From an uncultured Bacteroidales bacterium (GTDB taxonomy: Bacteria > Bacteroidota > Bacteroidia > Bacteroidales > Bacteroidaceae), in assembly GCA_902779845.1 (NCBI GenBank), contig CACZCZ010000004.1, positions 62,001 through 126,000 on the forward strand: a stretch of 64,000 nt of DNA. The letters are read 5' to 3'. Within the stretch, counting starts at the first letter, position 1. Each line of letters starts with the position of its first letter. Made by a program: the position numbers and the translations under genes. The notes under the pieces were generated by a model. That model did no database searches. It was not told the DNA's origin and saw nothing but the letters and a program-made list of their open reading frames with translations. Below, piece by piece: positions 14,965-23,747 of the stretch.

Positions 14965-15987
14965 ATGTCAAAGATAGTCACTCTTGGCGAACTGATGCTT
15001 CGCCTGTCCCCCCAAGGTAACGACCGTTTCATCCAGAGCGAGAGCTTCCGCATCATCCCCGGCGGCGGCGAGGCCAATGTGGCCATCTCGCTGGCCAACT
15101 ACGGCCACGAGGCTTACTTCGTCTCCAAGCTGCCCAAGCATGAGATTGGTCAGATTGCCGTGAATGCCATGCGCCGCTATGGCGTTGACACCCGCTTCAT
15201 CGCCCGTGGCGGCGACCGTGTGGGATTGTACTATGCCGAGACGGGAGCCTCTATGCGCCCCTCAAAGGTCATCTACGACCGCGCCCATAGCGCCATCGCC
15301 GAGGCTGTGCCCGCTGACTTCGACTTCGACAAGATCATGGAGGGTGCCGACTGGTTCCACTGGAGCGGCATCACGCCCGCCATCAGCGACAAGGCTGCTG
15401 AGCTGACGCGCCTGGCCTGCGAAGCTGCCAAGCGCCACGGCGTCACGGTGAGTGTGGACCTCAACTTCCGCAAGAAGCTGTGGACGAGCGAGAAGGCCAT
15501 CAGCATCATGCGCCCGCTGATGAAGTATGTGGATGTCTGCATCGGCAACGAAGAGGATGCCGAGCTGTGCCTGGGCTTCAAGCCCGACGCAGATGTCGAG
15601 GGCGGCAAGACGGACGCTGCCGGCTACGAAGGCATCTTCCGTCAGATGCGCGAGGCGTTTGGCTTCAAGTATGTCGTCTCCACGCTGCGCGAGAGCTTCA
15701 GCGCCACGCACAACGGCTGGAAGGCCCTCATCTTCGACGGCAAGGAGTTCTACCAGAGCAAGCGCTACGACATCGACCCCATCATCGACCGTGTGGGCGG
15801 TGGCGACAGCTTCTCCGGCGGCCTGATCCACGGCCTGCTGACGAAGGCTACACAGGGCGAGGCCCTGGAGTTCGCCGTGGCAGCCAGCGCCCTGAAGCAC
15901 ACCATCAACGGCGACTTCAACCTCGTGAGTGTCGAGGAAGTGGAGGCGCTGGCCGGCGGTAATGCCAACGGCAGGGTGCAAAGATAA
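14965..15987 (+). CDS. kdgK: 2-dehydro-3-deoxygluconokinase (PfkB family sugar kinase)
   Basis: 340 residues. PfkB features: N-terminal MSKIVTLGELMLRLSP, the substrate-side PGGGEANVAISLANYG, NFRKKLW, and the C-terminal signature IDRVGGGDSFSGG with the catalytic Asp in GGDSF. The next gene encodes KDPG aldolase, which makes KDG kinase the best choice among PfkB sugars. The product phosphorylates KDG to KDPG in the cytoplasm, the last activation step for pectin- or uronate-derived carbon. It is separated from eda by a 114-base repeat region and probably shares its transcript. Confidence 0.92.
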   Translation: MSKIVTLGELMLRLSPQGNDRFIQSESFRIIPGGGEANVAISLANYGHEAYFVSKLPKHEIGQIAVNAMRRYGVDTRFIARGGDRVGLYYAETGASMRPSKVIYDRAHSAIAEAVPADFDFDKIMEGADWFHWSGITPAISDKAAELTRLACEAAKRHGVTVSVDLNFRKKLWTSEKAISIMRPLMKYVDVCIGNEEDAELCLGFKPDADVEGGKTDAAGYEGIFRQMREAFGFKYVVSTLRESFSATHNGWKALIFDGKEFYQSKRYDIDPIIDRVGGGDSFSGGLIHGLLTKATQGEALEFAVAASALKHTINGDFNLVSVEEVEALAGGNANGRVQR

Positions 15988-16100
15988 GGAAATTGGACAA
16001 TTGTCAAATTACTTGTTTATCAAGAATTTAATTGTCAAATTACCTGTTTATCAAAGAACTTAATTGTCAAATTGTAAATTGTCCAATTGTCAAATTATCT
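15988..16100. repeat. repeat cluster between kdgK and eda
   Basis: Reiterated aattgtcaaatta(c/t)(t/c)tgttta-tcaa units at about 16003-16062, then aattgtcaaattgtaaattg plus tccaattgtc (16062-16091), which is the reverse complement of the core of the repeat at 14631-14665. Fills the whole intergenic space and ends at the eda start. Confidence 0.8.
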
Positions 16101-16101
16101 G

Positions 16102-16773
16102 ATGGCTCGATTTGATCAGCTGGCCGTTATGGCCAAGATAGGTGAGACGGGTATGGTGCCCGTGTTCTACCACAAGGATGCCGAGGTGGCCAAGAAGGTC
16201 ATCAAGGCTTGTTATGAAGGCGGCGTGCGCGCCTTCGAGTTCACTAACCGTGGCGATTTCGCACAGGAGGTCTTTGCCGAGTGCGTGAAGTTCGCCGCCA
16301 AGGAGTGCCCCGAGCTGGCGCTGGGCATCGGCAGCGTCGTGGATGCCCCCACGGCTGCCATGTACCTGCAGCTGGGTGCCTGCTTCGTCGTAGGCCCCCT
16401 GTTCAACCCCGAGATAGCTCCCGTCTGCAACCGCCGTCTGGTGCCTTACTGCCCCGGCTGCGGCAGCGTCAGCGAGATCGGCAAGGCACAGGAGCTGGGC
16501 TGTGTGCTCACGAAACTCTTCCCCGGCGATGTCTATGGCCCCAACATGGTCAAGGGACTGATGGCTCCCATGCCGTGGTCCAAAATCATGGTCACGGGCG
16601 GCGTGGCCCCCGAGGCAGAGAACCTGAAGGCCTGGTTCAAGGCAGGCGTCTATTGCGTGGGCATGGGCTCGAAGCTCTTCCCCAAAGACAAGGTGGCCGC
16701 CGAGGACTGGCAGTATGTCACCGACAAATGCCGCGAGTGCCTGGGCATCATCGCCGAGGTGCGCAAGAGCTAA
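16102..16773 (+). CDS. eda: 2-dehydro-3-deoxy-phosphogluconate aldolase (KDPG aldolase)
   Basis: 223 residues from the ATG at 16102; an in-frame TTG at 16087 lies inside the intergenic repeat and is unlikely. Class I aldolase features: [20 protein letters not shown], the Glu-containing FEFTNRG strand, [19 protein letters not shown], and the Schiff-base Lys in LTKLFPGD, followed by [14 protein letters not shown] for phosphate binding. It splits KDPG to pyruvate and glyceraldehyde-3-phosphate. Paired with kdgK it forms the lower Entner-Doudoroff/uronate branch that the pectinolytic genes downstream would supply. Confidence 0.93.
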   Translation: MARFDQLAVMAKIGETGMVPVFYHKDAEVAKKVIKACYEGGVRAFEFTNRGDFAQEVFAECVKFAAKECPELALGIGSVVDAPTAAMYLQLGACFVVGPLFNPEIAPVCNRRLVPYCPGCGSVSEIGKAQELGCVLTKLFPGDVYGPNMVKGLMAPMPWSKIMVTGGVAPEAENLKAWFKAGVYCVGMGSKLFPKDKVAAEDWQYVTDKCRECLGIIAEVRKS

Positions 16774-16791
16774 CTCCAACACACACATCCT

Positions 16792-17733
16792 ATGATGACC
16801 CGAAATCATTCACGCAGGCTCTCGTGGAAGGGAGCCGCACTCATCGGCCTCGCCTCGCTGGTGATGGCCGGCTGCCAATGGTTCAACGGCAAGGAGTCGG
16901 AAGCCGAGGAGTTGGTGTGGTGCACCGTGGAATACGATGACAGCATCACGGTGAACGGCGCGAAAGCCTTCCAGGAGATGCGCATCGATTTCCCGCCCAG
17001 CCAAGCCGCCGACAAAGCCGACAAAGGCACCGTGGCCGCCCTCGGCTGGATTCGTGAGCAGGTGGCAGCGTGCAGCTATCCCAACTACGAAAACGACCCG
17101 CAGGATTCCGTCATCACCTTCTCCATCGACGAGGTGGAACGCTTCGCCGAGCCCTTCGTCAAGTCGTGTGGCCGCCAAGGTCTGGACCGTATGTCCGCTG
17201 GTCTTCGCGAGTTCGCCAGCGAGGGCTTCGACGGCAGCTTCATGAACATGCTGCACATCGAGCTGCAGGAGCAGACACCCGAGTATCTGACGCTGTTCCA
17301 GGAGCATGATGTCTATACGGGCGGTGCCCACGGCGGGCAGTACCTGGCCGGCATCACCTTCAGCAAGAAGGACGGCAAACAGCTGGGCTGGAACCTCTTC
17401 AACATGGACAAGAAGGCCGAGCTCATAGAACTCATCAAGGCACAGCTGAAGAAGGAATTCAGCGCTGACGCCTCGGAACCCATCACTACCGACGAACAGT
17501 TGCAGGATCTGCTGATTCTCTACGACGACCCCGAGACGCCCGAGAACGAACTCGAGTATGGTTTGCCGCTGCCGGTGACCGCTCCGTGGGTGACGCGCGA
17601 CGGCATCATCTTCCTCTACCAGGAGTATGAGATTGCGTGCTACGCCATGGGTCGCCCCAGCGTCATCCTGCCTTACGAGGCTTTGAAGCCCCTGCTGTCG
17701 GATGAGGGCAAGGCACTCCTGAACCTTCAATAA
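16792..17733 (+). CDS. DUF3298/RsiV-like lipoprotein
   Basis: 313 residues. A basic N-terminus and hydrophobic stretch lead to the lipobox LVMAGC, so it is a lipoprotein anchored by Cys. The C-terminal half carries the DUF3298 (RsiV/PdaC-type) pattern: DVYTGGAHGGQYLAGITFSK and later FLYQEYEIACYAMGRPS, ending in LPYEALKPLL. Members are extracytoplasmic and in some bacteria bind or sense lysozyme or modify peptidoglycan; role here unknown. It begins 18 bases after eda and ends seven bases before the C10 peptidase, so these genes may form one transcript. Confidence 0.8.
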   Translation: MMTRNHSRRLSWKGAALIGLASLVMAGCQWFNGKESEAEELVWCTVEYDDSITVNGAKAFQEMRIDFPPSQAADKADKGTVAALGWIREQVAACSYPNYENDPQDSVITFSIDEVERFAEPFVKSCGRQGLDRMSAGLREFASEGFDGSFMNMLHIELQEQTPEYLTLFQEHDVYTGGAHGGQYLAGITFSKKDGKQLGWNLFNMDKKAELIELIKAQLKKEFSADASEPITTDEQLQDLLILYDDPETPENELEYGLPLPVTAPWVTRDGIIFLYQEYEIACYAMGRPSVILPYEALKPLLSDEGKALLNLQ

Positions 17734-17740
17734 TCCGTAG

Positions 17741-19489
17741 ATGAGACGCCTCAGCTCCATCGTCCTTATTCTGTTTTGTGCGGCATCTGGTGTCGCACAA
17801 ACTGATTTATATGTCGATGGTCAGCTGCTGGCACGCGATGTCAGCCGTACGGCACAGATGCCCGAGGCGCTGCAACAACTGCTGCGTGGGCGGGAGCTCA
17901 GCCAGCGGCAGTCGCCACGACGGCAGCAACGTCTGGCAACCGCCAGCCGCATCGGTCCGCTGCTGGCTTCCATCCGAGGGCAGGAGGAGCCCTACAACCT
18001 GCTGTGTCCGCATTGGCGCTTTGAGAGCGGAGAGGTGAGCGCAGACCGCTGCCTCTCGGGCTGCGTGGCCACGTCCATAGAACAGGTGATGGCCTACTAC
18101 CGCTATCCCGAAGTCCTGCAGGACACGCTGCATGGATGGAGCACCGAGAACTACGACATCGCCGACATGCTGCCTGGAACCCGCTTCGATTGGGACCACT
18201 ACCTGCTGGACTATCGCGACGGGTGGACAGAGACTCAGGGCCTCGCCATCGCGCTGCCCTCGCTGGCGGCAGGCATGGCCGTACACATGAACTACGGGCT
18301 CTACGCCTCTGGCGCCAACGTCTATCGTGCCGTGGAACCCCTGAGTAATGCCATGGGCTACGGGATGGTGCGCTTCTACGACCGCATCCTCTACCCCCCC
18401 GACCGCTGGCACGCCATGCTGCGCCATGAATTGCAGCAGGGCCGCCCCATCGTCTATTCCGGCCACACGATGGCCCTGTCGGGACATGCCTTCAACATCG
18501 ACGGTGTGGATGCCGACGGCCTCTACCATCTCAACTGGGGCTACGACGGCTACTACGACGGGTGGTATGACCTGGACCGTCTGTCGCCATGGGAACCCTT
18601 GCGCGTGGACGACGAGGGGCTGGAGATGGGCTTCTTCTGCAACCAATCCGCCCTGTTCATGCACCCCTCCGAGACGGCACAACCCTTAGAACCCGACACC
18701 ATGGCGCTGGATGACTTGGGCATCGTGCTCGACGCCATCGACTTCCATCGCGCCCCCGACCTGCAGGGCTACGTCGGTGCCGACTTCCTGTTCCACAACG
18801 AGGGCTGCGAGGTCGTCACCTACACCTACGAGGTGATGACATGGCTGCCCGACGAGACCGACATCTTCAAGAACGCCGACTATGTGGGGCTGAGCGCCAT
18901 CACCCTGGAGCCCGGCGAACAGCGCGCGCAGCGTGTCTATCTCCATTTCGCTGAGGAGGGCGATCGTCTCATAGGCATCTCACACGATGACATCACCATC
19001 CCCTTCCAGATGCCCGTGAGCATCGCCCACGGCACAGCACCGAACTTGGAGTGGGGGAGTGCCACCGTGGCGGAGAGTAGCGAGGAGGACGGCCGCTATG
19101 CCTACACCTTCGCCGTGCCCGTCAGCAACACCGCCGCCGCGGGCTATGCCGGCAGCGATGTCACCCTGTGCCTCTATGCCGTAGGCCACGAGGGCGAGGA
19201 CCTGCGCCACTACCGCGTCCTCTCGCTGGCAGCAGGCAGCGCCACCACGCTCACCGTCACCTTCTCCGACCTGGCCCCCGCGACAAGCTACACCTTCCTG
19301 GTGCGATGCCCCTGGGCTGTGCAGTCACAGCTGAGCTTCACCACCCCGACGCCCACAGGCATCACCACGTTTGCGCCCGCGCCCGCCAAGCAGGCATCGC
19401 CGTGGTATGACCTCTCCGGCAGACCCGCCCGTGACGCTTCGCGAGGGCTGCTGATTCAAAAAGGCAAGAAGATATGGTTGACCAACTGA
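17741..19489 (+). CDS. C10-family (streptopain-like) cysteine peptidase, secreted
   Basis: 582 residues. Signal peptide MRRLSSIVLILFCAASGVAQ. Peptidase domain at about 75-310: catalytic Cys108 in CLSGCVATSIEQVMAYYRYP, catalytic His249 in SGHAFNIDGVD, and the following YHLNWGYDGYYDGWY typical of family C10 (SpeB, interpain, periodontain). The C-terminal part has beta-rich domains and ends in a short tag YDLSGRPARDASRGLLIQKG that resembles the C-terminal tags of other secreted proteins in this window. The N-terminal propeptide region is about 60 residues. It overlaps the next gene by 16 bases. Confidence 0.88.
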   Translation: MRRLSSIVLILFCAASGVAQTDLYVDGQLLARDVSRTAQMPEALQQLLRGRELSQRQSPRRQQRLATASRIGPLLASIRGQEEPYNLLCPHWRFESGEVSADRCLSGCVATSIEQVMAYYRYPEVLQDTLHGWSTENYDIADMLPGTRFDWDHYLLDYRDGWTETQGLAIALPSLAAGMAVHMNYGLYASGANVYRAVEPLSNAMGYGMVRFYDRILYPPDRWHAMLRHELQQGRPIVYSGHTMALSGHAFNIDGVDADGLYHLNWGYDGYYDGWYDLDRLSPWEPLRVDDEGLEMGFFCNQSALFMHPSETAQPLEPDTMALDDLGIVLDAIDFHRAPDLQGYVGADFLFHNEGCEVVTYTYEVMTWLPDETDIFKNADYVGLSAITLEPGEQRAQRVYLHFAEEGDRLIGISHDDITIPFQMPVSIAHGTAPNLEWGSATVAESSEEDGRYAYTFAVPVSNTAAAGYAGSDVTLCLYAVGHEGEDLRHYRVLSLAAGSATTLTVTFSDLAPATSYTFLVRCPWAVQSQLSFTTPTPTGITTFAPAPAKQASPWYDLSGRPARDASRGLLIQKGKKIWLTN

Positions 19490-20007
19490 TAGATAAATAC
19501 TACAGCGACAATGCACCGCTGCGTGAGATCCTGCTGACACACAGCCGTAGCGTGGCTGACATGGCCCTCGACGTGGCACGCCGTCACCCCGAACTGGGGG
19601 CTGACGAGACCTTCCTCTACGAAGCCGCCATGCTCCATGACATCGGCGTCTTCCTGACCGATGCCCCTGGCATCCAATGCTTCGGGCATGAACCCTACAT
19701 CAAGCACGGGTTGCTGGGCGGAGAGCTGCTGCGCCGAGAGGGACTGCCGCGGCATGCTCGTGTGGCCGAGCGACACACCGGCACGGGTCTCACGCGCGAA
19801 ACGATTCTCCGGCAGGCGCTGCCCCTGCCTCTGGCCGACTACTCGCCCGAGACCATCGAGGAGCAGCTCATCTGCTATGCCGACAAATTCTTCTCGAAAA
19901 GTCACCTCGAACGGGTGCGCACTCCGGAACAGGTGCTGAAGAGCCTGGAGAAGTTCGGAGCAGATGGTGTGGAGCGCATGAAAGCGTGGATGAAGCGGTT
20001 TGAATAG
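19474..20007 (+). CDS. HD-domain phosphohydrolase
   Basis: 177 residues. Metal-binding HD pattern: first His in THSRSVADMAL, the HD pair in AAMLHDIGVF, then HEPYIKHGLLG and CYADKFFSKSH with further ligands. HDIG-like subfamily of small uncharacterised hydrolases (nucleotide or phosphate ester substrate). Start is inside the end of the C10 peptidase gene (16-base overlap), so translation may be coupled although the functions seem unrelated. Confidence 0.85.
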   Translation: MVDQLIDKYYSDNAPLREILLTHSRSVADMALDVARRHPELGADETFLYEAAMLHDIGVFLTDAPGIQCFGHEPYIKHGLLGGELLRREGLPRHARVAERHTGTGLTRETILRQALPLPLADYSPETIEEQLICYADKFFSKSHLERVRTPEQVLKSLEKFGADGVERMKAWMKRFE

Positions 20008-20047
20008 CCGAAGTTTCCCTTGTTTTGGTTAATAATGCTGAAATTTC

Positions 20048-20078
20048 TTGCGTATGCGCGCGAGAAGGCGTACTTTTG
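20048..20078 (+). promoter_or_regulatory. promoter of the lptD-like gene
   Basis: TTG at 20048-20050 (within TTTCTTG), 20 bases, then TACTTTTGCA with the -7 box at 20071-20078. The GTG start is 20 bases after the box. Confidence 0.6.
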
Positions 20079-20097
20079 CACGATATTTTAAGCTGAC

Positions 20098-22929
20098 GTG
20101 AATAGACGCTTCCTCTCTATATGCTTTTTAGCCGCAATCGTGGGTATGGTGATGGCCTCCGTCACCACGCCGATGGCACATACCCGTGGCCGCATGAATA
20201 GAGACTCCGTGGCGTCGGACTCCTTGATGCTGGACTCCGTGGCGCTGGATTCCGTGAGCGCCGACACGCTGCGCTACCTGATCGTGGGTGGCGACACCGT
20301 CTATCTCGGCGTGGGCGGTCACACGGGTGTCGATACCGTGGCCATCGACTCTTCGAAACAGAGCAAGAGCGCCCTGGATGCACCTGTGGATTTCGATGCC
20401 AAGGACTCCATCGTCTTCGACTACGGACAGAACCGCGTCAACTTCTACGGCGAAGCCAATGTCAAGTACCAGAATCTGGAACTCACGGCCGACTACATCA
20501 CCATGAGCGTGGACAGCAGCATCGTTCACGCCCTGGGCCGCAAGGACTCGCTGGGACACATCGTTACGCCGCCCGTCTTCAAGCAGGGCGACGACACCTA
20601 TGAACCCGACGACATCGCCTATAATTTCAAGTCACGCAAGGCCTTTATCCATAACGTCTTCACGCAGCAGGGCGAGGGCTTCATGGTGAGTAACGAGAGC
20701 AAGCGCGACTCGTCGGGAACGATGTATGTCCGCAACGCACGCTATACCACGTGTGATGCCAAACATCCGCACTTCTATCTCCAGCTGACACGTGCCAAGG
20801 TGCGCCCCGGCAAGGACGTTGTCTTCGGTCCCGCCTATCTCGTGGTGGAGGACGTGCCGCTGCCGCTGGCGATTCCCTATGGTTTCTTCCCCTTCTCGAA
20901 GTCCTATTCAAGCGGTATCATCATGCCCACATACGGCGACGAGACCACGCGCGGTTTTTACCTTCGTGACGGCGGCTACTACCTGGCCATCAACGACAAG
21001 GTCGATCTCAAGCTCCTGGGCGAAATCTACACCAAGGGCTCATGGGGACTCTCGGCACAGAGCGTCTATAAGAAACGCTACCGCTTCAGCGGCGCTGTGA
21101 ACCTCTCGTACCAGAATACCGTCGAGGGCGAGAAGAATATGCCTGACTACTCGGTATCCAAAAGCTTCAAGGTGCAATGGAGCCACCGTCAGGATTCCAA
21201 GGCCAACCCGGCGCAGAGCTTCTCGGCCAGCGTGAACTTCGCCACATCGAGCTACGAGCGCAACAACCTCACCTCGATGTACAACCCGCAAGCTTACACA
21301 CAAAGCACGCGAACCTCCTCCATCTCCTACAGCCGCACCTTCCAGGACATCGGACTCACGCTCTCCGCCTCCATGAACTTGTCGCAGAACGTGCGCGACT
21401 CCAGCGTCTCCGTGACCCTGCCCACGCTGAACATCTCGCTGGCGCGCTTCAACCCCTTCAAGCGCAAGAAGAAGGTGGGCAGCGAGCGATGGTACGAGAA
21501 GATTGCCATGAGCTACACCGGAACGCTCTCCAACTCCATTTCCACCAAGGAAGACAAGATCCTGAAGGCAAACCTCATCAAGGACTGGCGCAACGGTATG
21601 CGGCACTCCATCCCCATCAACGCCTCCTTCTCGGTTGCCAACTACATCAACATCACACCCTCGTTCAACTTCACCGACCGTATGTACTCGCACAAGGTGA
21701 ACCGCTCATGGGACACCGATGCGCAGACGGAACGGCGTGACACGGTCTATGGCTTCTACAATGTCTATGACTTCAACGTCAGCCTCTCGGCCTCCACGAA
21801 ACTCTACGGCATGTACACGCCCATCATCGGCAAGAAGAATTCAGCGCTGCGACGCACGCAAATCCGGCATGTCTTCACGCCGTCCCTGAGCTTCTCCTAT
21901 GCCCCCGACTTCAGTTCCTCGTTCTGGGGCTTCTACGACACCTACGTGAAAACCGATGCCAACGGCAATGTCTCCACCGTCAACTACTCTCCCTTCCAGG
22001 GTGCCATCTATGGTGTGCCGGGCCAAGGGAAGACGGGCAACGTGGCATTGGATGTCTCCAACAACGTGGAGATGAAGGTGCCGTCGTCCAAGGACTCCAC
22101 CGGTTACAAGAAAATCAGCCTGATTGATGAACTCGGCGGTTCGCTCAGCTACAACATGGCCGCCAAGTCGCGCCCCTGGAGCGACTTGAATATGCGCATC
22201 CGACTGAAGCTCACGAAGAGCTACACCTTCTCCCTCAACGCACAGTTTGCCACCTATGCCTATGAGTTCAACGAAGCCGGACAGGTCGTCGTGGGCGACC
22301 GCACGGAATGGAGCCATGGTCGCTTCGGACGTTTCCAGGGCATGAGTCAGAACTTCTCCTACACGTTCAACAACCAGACCTTTGCCAAGCTCTTCGGCAA
22401 GAACAAGGGCAGCAAGAAGAAGGATGATGATGACAACCCTGAGGAAGACCCCCATAACATGAACGACACCAATCTCGACCCCGAACTCACCAAGGGACAG
22501 CATGCCGCCAAGCGCGATCCCAACAGCGACGAACTCGACGAAGACGGCTACGTGAAGTTCAAGATCCCGTGGTCGGTGTCGGTGTCGTATGGCGTCTCGC
22601 TGCGTGAGAATACGCAGGCGGAGATCAACAAGGAACGTATGCGCTACCCCTATAAGCTCACCCACACGCTGAACTTCTCGGGCAACATACAGATAGCATC
22701 CGGATGGAACATCTCGTGGTCGTCGGGCTATGACTTCACAGCGAAGCGCCTGTCTATGACCACCGCTTCTGTCTCGCGCGACCTCCATTGCTTCACCATG
22801 TCGGCCAGTATGGTGCTGACACCTTATACATCCTATAATTTCACCTTCGCTGCCAACTCCTCGACACTCGCCGACGTGCTCAAGTGGCGTAAGCAAAGCA
22901 GCTACACCAACACCCTGGAATGGTACTAA
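20098..22929 (+). CDS. lptD: LPS-assembly protein LptD (Bacteroidetes type)
   Basis: 943 residues, GTG start giving a signal peptide-like MNRRFLSICFLAAIVGMVMA. A Ser/Asp/Val-rich linker (residues about 35-60) precedes an OstA/LptA-like jelly-roll (FDAKDSIVFDYGQNRVNFYG, YTTCDAKHPHFYLQ). The rest is a long outer-membrane beta-barrel with alternating aromatic strands (SFSASVNFATSSY, ISYSRTFQDIGLTLSASM) ending in an aromatic residue (NTLEWY). In the outer membrane LptD inserts lipopolysaccharide. An acidic Lys/Asp-rich insert (NKGSKKKDDDDNPEEDP) lies in a loop. A promoter is at 20048-20078. Family assignment rests on architecture and strand pattern. Confidence 0.85.
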   Translation: MNRRFLSICFLAAIVGMVMASVTTPMAHTRGRMNRDSVASDSLMLDSVALDSVSADTLRYLIVGGDTVYLGVGGHTGVDTVAIDSSKQSKSALDAPVDFDAKDSIVFDYGQNRVNFYGEANVKYQNLELTADYITMSVDSSIVHALGRKDSLGHIVTPPVFKQGDDTYEPDDIAYNFKSRKAFIHNVFTQQGEGFMVSNESKRDSSGTMYVRNARYTTCDAKHPHFYLQLTRAKVRPGKDVVFGPAYLVVEDVPLPLAIPYGFFPFSKSYSSGIIMPTYGDETTRGFYLRDGGYYLAINDKVDLKLLGEIYTKGSWGLSAQSVYKKRYRFSGAVNLSYQNTVEGEKNMPDYSVSKSFKVQWSHRQDSKANPAQSFSASVNFATSSYERNNLTSMYNPQAYTQSTRTSSISYSRTFQDIGLTLSASMNLSQNVRDSSVSVTLPTLNISLARFNPFKRKKKVGSERWYEKIAMSYTGTLSNSISTKEDKILKANLIKDWRNGMRHSIPINASFSVANYINITPSFNFTDRMYSHKVNRSWDTDAQTERRDTVYGFYNVYDFNVSLSASTKLYGMYTPIIGKKNSALRRTQIRHVFTPSLSFSYAPDFSSSFWGFYDTYVKTDANGNVSTVNYSPFQGAIYGVPGQGKTGNVALDVSNNVEMKVPSSKDSTGYKKISLIDELGGSLSYNMAAKSRPWSDLNMRIRLKLTKSYTFSLNAQFATYAYEFNEAGQVVVGDRTEWSHGRFGRFQGMSQNFSYTFNNQTFAKLFGKNKGSKKKDDDDNPEEDPHNMNDTNLDPELTKGQHAAKRDPNSDELDEDGYVKFKIPWSVSVSYGVSLRENTQAEINKERMRYPYKLTHTLNFSGNIQIASGWNISWSSGYDFTAKRLSMTTASVSRDLHCFTMSASMVLTPYTSYNFTFAANSSTLADVLKWRKQSSYTNTLEWY

Positions 22930-22945
22930 TCAATTTCTATACGCT

Positions 22946-23614
22946 ATGAAAAAGCTACTCTTCATGCTTCCTCTTATGGCCATCATACTGATGATGGGCT
23001 GCTCCAAGAAAAGCGACTACCACATGTCACGCTTCCTGCGTCCCAACGATGGCGGCCTCTACGTCTATGCCGACCAGGAATGGGATTCCGTGTCTTTTGA
23101 GACAACAGAGTCATACACGCTGTCCTCCAACGTCTCGTGGTTCAAGGTCCCCGATGAGTACAGCAGCTTCAAGAACCCCTATACCGACGCTGTCTTGCTG
23201 TCGTATGCCTGGCTGCAGTTTGAACCCAACACCACAGGCGAGATGCGCTATGGGCTGCTGCATCTTGCTGCCGGCGACTACAGCGTGGATGCCACCGTCA
23301 TCCAGCTGCCCTTCCTCAACGTGACCAATCCTGTGCGCCAGGGCTATGTCCTTACGCCGCTCGTCATCGATGCCACCACGTCATCCGCTTCGCTGGCCTT
23401 TACAGCCTATTCCAACTGGACGCTCTCCACAGACAGCGACTGGCTGACATTCGAAGCCACCTCCGGCGCTGCAGGTGAACGTAGGGTAATGATCACGACA
23501 GAGCTCAACACCACCGACGAAGACCGTACGGCCAAAGTGCTGCTGACCTCACGCGGTGTCACGCAGGAGATCACCGTCACACAGCAGAAGCCAATCCCTG
23601 CGGAAGGGGCGTAG
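22946..23614 (+). CDS. BACON-type domain lipoprotein
   Basis: 222 residues. Signal peptide with lipobox ILMMGC. The C-terminal region, ATTSSASLAFTAYSNWTLST then DWLTFEATSGAAGERRVMIT, and TAKVLLTSRGVTQEITVTQQ, is typical of the BACON beta-sandwich domain of Bacteroidetes surface glycan-related proteins; an N-terminal domain of the same kind (YTLSSNVSWFKVPD) is likely. It follows lptD by 16 bases, probably on the same transcript. Role unknown; binding of carbohydrate or mucin is suggested for the family. Confidence 0.82.
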   Translation: MKKLLFMLPLMAIILMMGCSKKSDYHMSRFLRPNDGGLYVYADQEWDSVSFETTESYTLSSNVSWFKVPDEYSSFKNPYTDAVLLSYAWLQFEPNTTGEMRYGLLHLAAGDYSVDATVIQLPFLNVTNPVRQGYVLTPLVIDATTSSASLAFTAYSNWTLSTDSDWLTFEATSGAAGERRVMITTELNTTDEDRTAKVLLTSRGVTQEITVTQQKPIPAEGA

Positions 23615-23668
23615 GGCGCAATCTCCTCCACACAGTAGGGATTTTCCCTCGGGGATTAGGTCATTTCC

Positions 23669-23700
23669 TTTTGCCATGTTATGAGAACGCCATACCTTTG
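23669..23700 (+). promoter_or_regulatory. promoter of the His/Gly-rich protein (TTTTG-N19-TAccTTTG)
   Basis: TTTTG at 23669-23673, 19 bases, TACCTTTGCA at 23693-23700: an almost perfect Bacteroidetes promoter. The start codon is about 47 bases downstream. Confidence 0.8.
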
Positions 23701-23747
23701 CACCATCAAACAAAGGAAAATGTCAAACCTCTAAACATAAGTGCAAT

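Noticed and set aside
16087..16101. TTG start for eda
   Set aside because: It falls inside the intergenic repeat; ATG 16102 gives the canonical N-terminus.
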